The notes beneath the pieces are model-generated. The model saw only the letters and a program-made list of their open reading frames with translations. It was not told where the DNA came from and did no database searches. Positions 1-4,952 of a stretch of 5,004 bases of DNA are shown here, piece by piece; position 1 is the stretch's first letter, and the number at the start of each line of letters is the position of its first letter. The position numbers were made by a program, and so were the translations under genes. Source of the DNA: Ardenticatenia bacterium (lineage in GTDB: Bacteria > Chloroflexota > Anaerolineae > Aggregatilineales > Aggregatilineaceae); contig JALSSH010000049.1 of the NCBI GenBank assembly GCA_026984385.1, positions 1 to 5,004 of the forward strand, given 5' to 3'.

Positions 1-3000
1 ACCCGCAACTGGACCCTGGGGACGTATACCATCCGCTACGAGGTGAGCACAGAAGACGGCTCGGGGCAATGTGGCGGCCAGATCACGATCACCGTCAAAT
101 ATCCGGACTTCACCTGCCGCAGCCCGAGCGGCACAGGCTCGCCCTATCTGGGCCAAACCGTGACCTATACGCCGCGCACGCGCAACGCCCAGCCCTATCT
201 GGACGACGGCTACACGCTCAGCTATAGCTGGGAGCTGCTCGACCGAGAAAGCGGAGAGGTGATAGCCGCAGGCACGGGCGACAGCTTCGCCTACACCTTC
301 GGCGAGGCGGGCAAGCGATACAAGCTCCGCTACACCGCCCAGCTCACCAAAGGCGACGATGTGCGCCAGTGCAGCGGCCAACGCTGGATCAAGGTGCGCG
401 ACGTGGCCTTCCAATGCCGCTACCTCAGCGGCTCGGGGTCGGCTTCACACTTGGGGCGCGAATACACCTACACCGCCTACGTGCGCAACCCGGGCAATCT
501 GCCACTGACCTACACCTGGAGCACGGGCGAGGTCCATAGCGGCGTGAGCGGCGACCGTGACGCGATCACGGTGAGTTGGGACACGCCGGGCAACCAGACT
601 ATCAGCGTCACGATCTCCTCAGCGGACGGCTCAACCACGTGCCAACTCCAAAAGAACGTGCGCGTGGGCTATCTGAAGGTGGACTTCAAGCTAGACAAGT
701 CCCAAATCCGCGTGGGCGAACAAGTCTGCGTGGACAACACCAGCCGCTGGAGCGGCGACACAGCCCCGAACTTCGCTTGGGACTTCGGCAACGGCCAGAG
801 CAGCACAGAAGCCGAACCCGGTTGCATCACCTACAACCAGGCGGGCAGCTACAACATCACGCTCAGCGGGCAGCTCAACGACTTGAGCGGGCAAAAGACC
901 CGCCGCGTGACCGTGCTTGCCAACGCCGAGCTGAGCGCCCAGGCCAACCCGGAGGCGGTTTTGGTCGGCGAGCGGGTGACCTTCACCGCGACGGGGACGA
1001 ATGTGGAGGAGGACTCCTATCTTTGGTATATCCCCGGGCTGCCGAACCCGTTACCCGGCAAGTCCGTTCAGTACGTTTTCAACGCGGCGGGCACGTACAC
1101 CGTGCGCGTCACCGCGATGAGCGACTTGGGCTTGTTAGAAGCGACCGCCGACGTGACGGTCAGCGAAAGCGCGGACATCCGCGCGGCCTTCCAGCCGGAC
1201 AAATGGGCGGCGCTGGCCCCCGCGCAATTCTGCTTCACGGATATGAGCGAACAGCAGGGGCAGCTCAACAGTTGGGCTTGGGACTTCGGCGATGGGACGA
1301 CCAGCACCGAACAAAACCCCTGCCACACCTACAGCGCCGCCGGTGATTGGAACGTCAGCCTAACCGTGAGCAACATCTACGGGCTGAGCGCCAGCGCCAC
1401 CAACACGGTGCACACCTACACGGTAGGCGGCGGTGGCGGCTCGTGGGAATACGAGCAAAAGGCCGGTGGCGAAGTGTGCTTCACCAGCTACCTAGACGCG
1501 GGCTTTAGCGTTGTGGAGTGGCAGTTTGGCGACGGCAGCACAAGCACCGAGGCCAACCCGTGCTACACCTACACGGCGGACGGCGACTATCTGGTGGCGC
1601 TGTTGGTAACCGACGGCCAACTCCAATACCCCATCGTGCGCAAGATCACCGTGCGGGTCTACGGCTCGCAAGAGCTGCCAAAGCTGCGCGTGGCGGGTGC
1701 GTGCGTGCAAACCGGCGAGACCATCGCGGCGCGCTTCACCGTCAGCAACACCGGCGGCGATATGCAAGAAGCGGCTACCGTCACAGTCACCGACGCCAGC
1801 GGCACAGTGCTCAAGACCTTTGAGGTCAAGTTGGCGAAGGGCGAGTCGGTCAGCGAGCTGGTCTTCGGCGGTGAGGGCACGCTCACCGCGCAGGTGGAAG
1901 GCTACGACGCCAGCGCCTCGTTGGAAGCGTGCGTCCAACCGCCGGACCTGAGCGCGGGCGCGACCTGCTTGGCGGAACAAGGCGCGGTGCAGTTCACCGT
2001 CACCAACAACGGCGGCGCGATGTCTGCGCAGGCGACCTACACGGTCACGGCCAACGGCCAGACGCTGGATAGCAACGTCTTGGGGCTGGGCGCGGGCGAA
2101 AGTGTCACGATCACCGTGCCCGCTCCGCTGGACGGTGCGCAAGTGGTGCTCGCGGTGGACGGTTATCAGGTGAGCGCCTCCTTGGAGGGCTGCTACGCCC
2201 CGCCCGATCTCTCGGTTAAGGGCTGGTGCGAGCTGCCGGTGGGAGGTGCCCCGTCCAATCTGGGCGACGCGGTCTTCGAGATCGTCAACACGGGCGGCGA
2301 CATGGTCGCCAGCGGCCAAACCCGTACCTATCGCGTCGTGGACGCGGACGGGAACGAGGTGCGGGTCGGCACGGTGCAGTTGAGCAGCAACGAAAGCGTG
2401 CAGGTGCGCATCACCGGCCACGACGGCGAGCTGACGCTAACCATAGACGGCGAGCGCGTCAGTGCAAACACCGTCTGCTACCGTCCCCCGCAGTTTTCCG
2501 GCAAGGCCTACTGCGCCGCCGACGGGACTTCGGTCTTTGAGGTCACCAACAGCGGCGGAGATATGGTCGCCAGCGGCTTTAGCGTAAACTACACGCTGGA
2601 GTACACGGGCGGGCAAGAAAGCGGCACGCTGCAACTGGGCGCGGGCGAAACCGCGCAGATCACGCGCGCCGAGCCTTACGGCGTGATGACGCTGCGCGTG
2701 CCCGGGATGCCGCCGCTGGTGAACAACGCTGAGGGCTGCTTCAAGCCCGAAAACTTGTCGCTGGGTGGGCAGTGCGACGTGCGCAGCGGGGTAACCACCT
2801 TCACCATCTTTAACGGCGGTGGGGACATGGTCGCCAGCGGGCGCAGCGCCACCTACACGCTCAGCGACGCGACGGGCGTCTTCCAAAGCGAGAGCTTCCA
2901 ACTGGGCGCGGATGAGACGCTCACGCTGGAGGTGACGGATCACTTCGGCGAGCTGAAGCTGGAGGTCACCGACGCGGACGGGCAAGTGTTGGCAAGCAAC

Positions 3001-4518
3001 GTGACGTGCTATCAGCCGCCCGCGCTCGGCTATGCGGGTGAGTGCACGGCGGACGGGACGGCGCTCTTCACCGTGACCAACACGGGCGGCGACATGCGCA
3101 CCCCGAACAGCTACCAGATCGTGGACGCTTACGGGAACGCGGTGGCCGAGGGCGACTACCAGCTCGCGGCGGGCGAGTCCCAGAGCTTCACGGTCGGCGG
3201 CTACTACGGCACGGTGAGCTTTGTGGACGGCGGCACGGTGAGCGTCAGCACGGTTTGCGCGTTGCCGCCGACGCCGACCCCGCCCACACCGCCGACGCCG
3301 ACCCCGCCCACGCCGCCGACGCCGGCCCCGCCCGAGTTTGTCTGCGGTCAGACCACCACGAGCGCCAACGGCTTCCCGATCATGGATATGAACCCGGCAG
3401 CGTGCACGTCGCAAGAAGCGCCGCGCGCGGCCTGGTCACCTATCGAGATCGGCGAGGCGGTTTGCCCGGACTGGTTGCTTTACCACACCAACCAAACCGG
3501 CGACTGGGAGATCTTCCGCCTGGGCAAGTTGCCCACCGGCACGCCTGAAGACAACGTCAACATTTCCCAGGGCGTGGGCGAGCGCGTCTACGACGTGGCG
3601 CCCAGCCGCTCACCGGACGCGATGTGGGTGGCTTTTGCCAGCAACCGCGACGGCAACTGGGAGATTTACGTCGGCAAGGCGGATGGCAGCGAGCAACGTC
3701 GCGTCACCTACACCGTCAACGCGATTGACGTAGACCCGATGTGGTCGCCGACGGGCAACTACATCGCCTACGAGTCCGCGCGTGACGGCAACTGGGAGCT
3801 TTATATGGTGGATGTGGCGAGCGGCGCGGAGTTCCGCTTGACGGACAACCCGGCCAACGACATCAACCCCTTCTGGTCACCGGACGGCAGCAAGATCGTC
3901 TTCCAGAGCGACCGCGACGGCTTATGGCAAATCTACGAGCTGGACGTGGCAAGCGGCGCGGAACGTCGCTTGAGCGACGGCACGGGCGACGACCACGACC
4001 CGGCCTACTCATTCGACGGCGCGCAGATCGCGTTCCGCTCCTACCGTGACGGCGACAACAGCGTGATCTACGTGATGGACGCCGACGGAGGGAACGTGAC
4101 GCGCATCTCCGACCCCGCCGCCGACGCCAGTAACCATGTGTGGTCCAGCGACGATCAGTTGCTCGCCTATCAGGCCTTCGGCGCGGACGGCGAGGACATG
4201 GACGTTTACGTCTACGACTTCGCCAGCGGCCAAACGCGCCTGATCACGGATAACGACGTGCCGGACTACGCGCCGACCTGGTACTGCGACGGCCATACGC
4301 TGGTCTTCACGTCCGACGTGCTGGCCGACGAGGAGCACCCGGCCAACTCCAACCTCTTCGCCACCAACGCCGATCCGGTGGATGCGCCGCCGATTGACGT
4401 GGCGACCGAGGCCCAGCAGTTGACCTCGGAGCTTGACGCCGACCAGTACCCCGAAGACACGCCGGCAGAGGAAAACGCCAGCCGTCAAGGCGCGTTGCCC
4501 TCGCCGCCGAAGCACTAG
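1..4518 (+). CDS. Giant multidomain exported protein: PKD array, six GGDM/Cys modules, TolB-like beta-propeller (5' partial)
   Basis: The frame is open from the first base, and its first 14 codons (TRNWTLGTYTIRYE) already read as PKD-type beta strands. The GTG at 43 is therefore internal, and the true start and any signal peptide lie upstream. The 1505 residues in view comprise a PKD tail (1-35), two divergent PKD/Ig-like domains (36-224), four PKD domains (225-554, one degenerate), six GGDM modules (560-1090), a Pro/Thr linker (1089-1111), a short Cys segment (1112-1155), a TolB-like propeller (1156-about 1488) and a tail ending in PSPPKH. I see no internal membrane segment, catalytic motif, LPxTG-type signal or PEP-CTERM. 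PKD domains are extracellular beta-sandwich spacers or binding modules, and PD40/TolB propellers usually bind proteins or ligands. A surface adhesin, scaffold or envelope protein is therefore the best inference; substrate and partner are unknown. Cysteines occur in regular pairs, fitting export. A terminator follows 23 bases after the stop. I do not recognise a named gene. Confidence 0.93.
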   Translation, partial: TRNWTLGTYTIRYEVSTEDGSGQCGGQITITVKYPDFTCRSPSGTGSPYLGQTVTYTPRTRNAQPYLDDGYTLSYSWELLDRESGEVIAAGTGDSFAYTFGEAGKRYKLRYTAQLTKGDDVRQCSGQRWIKVRDVAFQCRYLSGSGSASHLGREYTYTAYVRNPGNLPLTYTWSTGEVHSGVSGDRDAITVSWDTPGNQTISVTISSADGSTTCQLQKNVRVGYLKVDFKLDKSQIRVGEQVCVDNTSRWSGDTAPNFAWDFGNGQSSTEAEPGCITYNQAGSYNITLSGQLNDLSGQKTRRVTVLANAELSAQANPEAVLVGERVTFTATGTNVEEDSYLWYIPGLPNPLPGKSVQYVFNAAGTYTVRVTAMSDLGLLEATADVTVSESADIRAAFQPDKWAALAPAQFCFTDMSEQQGQLNSWAWDFGDGTTSTEQNPCHTYSAAGDWNVSLTVSNIYGLSASATNTVHTYTVGGGGGSWEYEQKAGGEVCFTSYLDAGFSVVEWQFGDGSTSTEANPCYTYTADGDYLVALLVTDGQLQYPIVRKITVRVYGSQELPKLRVAGACVQTGETIAARFTVSNTGGDMQEAATVTVTDASGTVLKTFEVKLAKGESVSELVFGGEGTLTAQVEGYDASASLEACVQPPDLSAGATCLAEQGAVQFTVTNNGGAMSAQATYTVTANGQTLDSNVLGLGAGESVTITVPAPLDGAQVVLAVDGYQVSASLEGCYAPPDLSVKGWCELPVGGAPSNLGDAVFEIVNTGGDMVASGQTRTYRVVDADGNEVRVGTVQLSSNESVQVRITGHDGELTLTIDGERVSANTVCYRPPQFSGKAYCAADGTSVFEVTNSGGDMVASGFSVNYTLEYTGGQESGTLQLGAGETAQITRAEPYGVMTLRVPGMPPLVNNAEGCFKPENLSLGGQCDVRSGVTTFTIFNGGGDMVASGRSATYTLSDATGVFQSESFQLGADETLTLEVTDHFGELKLEVTDADGQVLASNVTCYQPPALGYAGECTADGTALFTVTNTGGDMRTPNSYQIVDAYGNAVAEGDYQLAAGESQSFTVGGYYGTVSFVDGGTVSVSTVCALPPTPTPPTPPTPTPPTPPTPAPPEFVCGQTTTSANGFPIMDMNPAACTSQEAPRAAWSPIEIGEAVCPDWLLYHTNQTGDWEIFRLGKLPTGTPEDNVNISQGVGERVYDVAPSRSPDAMWVAFASNRDGNWEIYVGKADGSEQRRVTYTVNAIDVDPMWSPTGNYIAYESARDGNWELYMVDVASGAEFRLTDNPANDINPFWSPDGSKIVFQSDRDGLWQIYELDVASGAERRLSDGTGDDHDPAYSFDGAQIAFRSYRDGDNSVIYVMDADGGNVTRISDPAADASNHVWSSDDQLLAYQAFGADGEDMDVYVYDFASGQTRLITDNDVPDYAPTWYCDGHTLVFTSDVLADEEHPANSNLFATNADPVDAPPIDVATEAQQLTSELDADQYPEDTPAEENASRQGALPSPPKH
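106..672 (+). other. Two divergent PKD/Ig-like domains with terminal cysteine pairs
   Basis: Residues 36-135 and 136-224 of the large protein look like two related beta-sandwich units. Each opens with F-x-C-R followed by S-G-x-G-S, then a [YH]LG strand and a YTY-like strand (TVTYT / EYTYT), then R-N, a YSW/YTW strand, and a closing strand carrying the second Cys. Cysteines are C39-C124 and C139-C214. The preceding incomplete domain ends with C24, and both C24-C39 and C124-C139 are 15 residues apart. The PKD hallmark WDFGDG is absent, so PKD profiles may miss these units. The likely role is a rigid extracellular spacer or binding module, inferred from fold type only. Confidence 0.65.
673..921 (+). 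other. Canonical PKD domain (WDFGNG)
   Basis: Residues 225-307 carry the standard PKD signature: WDFGNG at residues 260-265, the S-S-T-E-A-E-P turn, then a T-Y strand and a G-S-Y-N-I-T-L strand. C243, on the strand before the WDFGNG motif, and C275, just before I-T-Y, are 32 residues apart and probably form a disulfide across the sandwich. PKD domains are extracellular beta sandwiches found in surface proteins, proteases and glycosidases. Confidence 0.9.
922..1164 (+). other. Degenerate PKD-like domain lacking cysteines and WDFGDG
   Basis: Residues 308-388 keep the PKD strand pattern: N-P-x-x-V-L-V-G-E-R-V-T-F-T-A-T-G, a YLWYIPG strand in place of WDFGDG, then V-Q-Y-V-F-N-x-A-G-T-Y-T-V-R-V-T-A and a closing A-D-V-T-V strand. 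The Gly-Asp-Gly turn is replaced by a Pro-rich loop (GLPNPLPG). It is the only complete domain before the propeller that lacks a cysteine pair. Confidence 0.75.
1171..1425 (+). other. Canonical PKD domain (WDFGDG)
   Basis: Residues 391-475 contain FCFTDMS, then WAWDFGDG with WDFGDG at residues 427-432, the T-S-T-E-Q-N-P turn, CHTYSAAG and the closing strands W-N-V-S-L-T-V-S-N. This is a textbook PKD domain. C411 and C441, 30 residues apart, sit at the same places as the Cys pair in the PKD domain at 673-921. It is followed by a flexible GGGGG stretch (1426-1440) that joins it to the next PKD domain. Confidence 0.93.
1441..1662 (+). other. Canonical PKD domain (WQFGDG)
   Basis: Residues 481-554 contain VCFTSY, WQFGDG at residues 507-512, the T-S-T-E-A-N-P turn, CYTYTADG and the closing DYLVALLVTD and I-T-V-R-V strands. 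C493 and C521, 28 residues apart, repeat the cysteine placement of the two other canonical PKD domains. This is the last PKD unit before the GGDM module array. Confidence 0.92.
1678..3270 (+). repeat. Six tandem copies of a roughly 85-residue GGDM / two-cysteine module
   Basis: Copies lie at about 1678-1944, 1945-2205, 2206-2490, 2491-2751, 2752-3021 and 3022-3270. Each has a short first strand ending in Cys, an F-x-[VI]-x-N-x-GG-[DA]-M motif (copy 2 has GGAM), a Y/V-T strand, a Q/G-L-x-x-x-E-[ST] turn, a strand pair that often ends in D-G or Y-G, and a final strand ending in Cys. First and second cysteines are C568/C644, C656/C731, C743/C826, C838/C913, C925/C1003 and C1015/C1086. The second Cys of one copy is always exactly 12 positions before the first Cys of the next, through C-x2-P-[PE]-x-[LF]-[SG]-x4-C. 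The layout suggests an immunoglobulin-like or CARDB-like beta sandwich with one disulfide per copy. I recall similar modules in secreted Chloroflexota proteins but cannot name a family. Confidence 0.88.
3265..3336 (+). repeat. Three-copy 24-bp tandem repeat encoding a Pro/Thr linker
   Basis: Three consecutive 24-bp units (3265-3288, 3289-3312, 3313-3336) encode PPTPTPPT, PPTPTPPT and PPTPAPPE. Units 1 and 2 differ only at the last base, and unit 3 has diverged towards its end. This is an extended, probably rigid and possibly glycosylated linker between the GGDM modules and the propeller, typical of secreted multidomain proteins. The array begins inside the C-x2-P-P end motif of the last GGDM module, so it may have arisen by slippage from that motif. 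Confidence 0.9.
3337..3465 (+). other. Short segment with three evenly spaced cysteines before the propeller
   Basis: Residues 1113-1155 follow the Pro/Thr linker and contain C1115, C1135 and C1155, each 20 residues apart. No known domain is recognisable. The AWSPIEIG stretch near its end (3430-3453) resembles the W-S-P turn that ends a PD40 blade, so part of it may pack against or close the propeller. C1155 directly precedes the first blade strand and could pair with C1429, the only cysteine inside the propeller. Confidence 0.5.
3466..4464 (+). other. TolB/PD40-type beta-propeller, six clear blades plus a probable seventh
   Basis: Blade starts are about 3466, 3619, 3757, 3889, 4021, 4156 and 4294, with blades 2-6 only 44-46 residues long. 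The PD40 pattern is clear: [IV]-A-[FY]-x-S-x-R-D-G-x-W-[EQ]-[IL]-Y, V/L-D-V-A-S-G-A-E-x-R-L-[TS]-D, and a D-x-x-P-x-W-S-P-D-G end. DGNWEIY and DGNWELY occur in blades 2 and 3. The last blade starts with HTLVFTS and NLFATN, then a longer insert, then QQLTSELDADQYPEDTP, which aligns with the R-L-T-x5-D-x2-P-x-W-S-P end of other blades. Periplasmic TolB has six blades; related PD40 proteins vary. Such propellers usually bind proteins or ligands without catalysis. I see no catalytic domain such as a prolyl oligopeptidase serine motif after it. Confidence 0.9.
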
Positions 4519-4536
4519 CGCGCTCCTGATAGCGCG
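4519..4536 (+). other. Small hairpin directly after the stop codon
   Basis: CGCGCT (4519-4524) and AGCGCG (4531-4536) form a perfect 6-bp stem with the loop CCTGAT, starting at the first base after the TAG. It lies just before the main terminator stem. It could help pausing or protect the mRNA end, but may be no more than GC-rich background. Confidence 0.4.
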
Positions 4537-4541
4537 AAGCG

Positions 4542-4586
4542 AGCCGCTCTCCGAAGTTGGGGGGCGGCTTTTTTTTCGGCTTTTTT
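4542..4586 (+). terminator. Rho-independent terminator of the large gene, with two T tracts
   Basis: AGCCGCTCTCC (4542-4552) pairs with GGGGGGCGGCT (4559-4569) over 11 bp, including two G-U pairs, around the loop GAAGTT. An 8-T run follows (4569-4576). A second CGGC plus a 6-T run (4577-4586) repeats the end of the first. This is a strong intrinsic terminator 23 bases after the stop codon of the large gene. It separates that gene from the next gene. Confidence 0.92.
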
Positions 4587-4681
4587 GCAAGCAAAGCGCG
4601 GAGCGGTCACGGGACGGTCACGTGCGGGGCGCACACTGAGAACAGCGTGACGCGGGCGGGAGCTTCGCCCCCGCGCCCCCA

Positions 4682-4703
4682 GCAGGGGCGAGATCGCCCC
4701 TGC
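4682..4703. repeat. Perfect 10-bp inverted repeat, 2-base spacer
   Basis: GCAGGGGCGA (4682-4691) and TCGCCCCTGC (4694-4703) are exact reverse complements separated by GA. As RNA this is a 9-bp stem with an AGAT loop. It has no T tract after it, so it is not a standard terminator. It is the strongest palindrome in the spacer and a plausible core of a dispersed intergenic repeat. Confidence 0.75.
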
Positions 4704-4820
4704 ACCCCCCGCAAGCCGCGCTGCGCGCGCCTAGCGGCGAAGGGAAGGCGAGCGTCCCCCTTTGGTGAGCGTTCACCCTCAGGGGTGGCGCCCAATGCTT
4801 CCTTTGCCTGACGGCGCGAC

Positions 4821-4847
4821 GCCCCCGCAAGGCGGAGTGCAGGGGGC
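4821..4847. repeat. Bulged inverted repeat GCCCCC-GCA / TGC-A-GGGGGC
   Basis: GCCCCCGCA (4821-4829) pairs with TGC (4838-4840) and GGGGGC (4842-4847), leaving A4841 as a single bulge, for 9 bp in total. It is followed at 4850-4861 by a smaller GAGGA/TCCTC inverted repeat. No T run follows on either strand to suggest termination. Confidence 0.55.
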
Positions 4848-4883
4848 AGGAGGAAGTCCTCATAGGAATACGCAACGGGCGCG

Positions 4884-4912
4884 TTTTCGCACGCGGGGTT
4901 TTGTACTACACT
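4884..4912 (+). promoter_or_regulatory. Candidate promoter for the downstream gene
   Basis: The stretch 4899-4925 is distinctly AT-richer than its surroundings. TACACT (4907-4912) matches the -10 consensus TATAAT at four of six positions. The best-spaced -35 (TTTTCG, 4884-4889, 17-base spacer) is weak. A transcript starting near 4919 would have a leader of about 34 bases. A promoter is expected here because a strong terminator lies upstream, but the exact elements are uncertain. Confidence 0.3.
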
Positions 4913-4940
4913 GAAAACATATTCGGAGCACGAACTAACG

Positions 4941-4946
4941 AGGAGG
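4941..4946 (+). promoter_or_regulatory. Ribosome binding site AGGAGG
   Basis: AGGAGG ends 6 bases before the ATG at 4953. It is a full match to the Shine-Dalgarno core at a normal distance. It fixes the start of the downstream gene and its strand. Confidence 0.9.
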
Positions 4947-4952
4947 AACGCA

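Larger units (their letters stand above)
4587..4900. other. Gene-free, very GC-rich spacer with clustered inverted repeats
   Basis: No convincing gene is seen on either strand; the open frames here have low-complexity Arg/Gly/Ala/Pro products without domains. The spacer holds several short inverted repeats: 4622-4634 (GTGCG/CGCAC), 4654-4670 (GGGCGGG/TTCGCCC), 4682-4703 (10-bp arms), 4715-4738 (GCCGC/GCGGC), 4764-4777 (GGTGA/TCACC) and 4821-4847. The 10-mer CCCCCGCAAG occurs at 4706-4715 and again at 4822-4831. The density suggests a REP/MITE-like dispersed element or a structured RNA, but neither can be proved from one copy. Confidence 0.5.

Noticed and set aside
43..45. GTG as the start codon of the large gene
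   Set aside because: The frame is open through base 1, the upstream codons encode PKD-like strands, and no ribosome binding site precedes it. The gene is cut by the window edge.
576..1346. 256-codon + strand frame overlapping the PKD region
   Set aside because: It is out of frame with clear PKD motifs and its product is low-complexity and Arg/Gly/Gln-rich.
1492..2421. 309-codon open frame on the - strand
   Set aside because: It lies antisense to the PKD/GGDM coding region, has a His/Arg/Ala-rich product without domain logic, and is expected from GC-rich codon use on the opposite strand.
1678..3270. CRISPR-like array from the regular repeats
   Set aside because: The repeats are protein modules of roughly 250-285 bases, diverged at DNA level and in frame; there are no short identical repeats with unique spacers.
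2437..3414. 325-codon open frame on the - strand
   Set aside because: It is also antisense to the GGDM modules. The Arg-rich product includes the complement of the Pro/Thr linker, and no ribosome binding site or domain is seen.
4498..4515. LPSPPKH tail as a sortase LPxTG signal
   Set aside because: The motif lacks T-G and has no hydrophobic segment or positive tail after it; the protein simply ends.
4009..4590. 193-codon - strand frame over the propeller end and terminator
   Set aside because: It is antisense to well-supported propeller blades, runs through the terminator hairpin, and has a Val/Arg/Gly-rich product with no recognisable domain.
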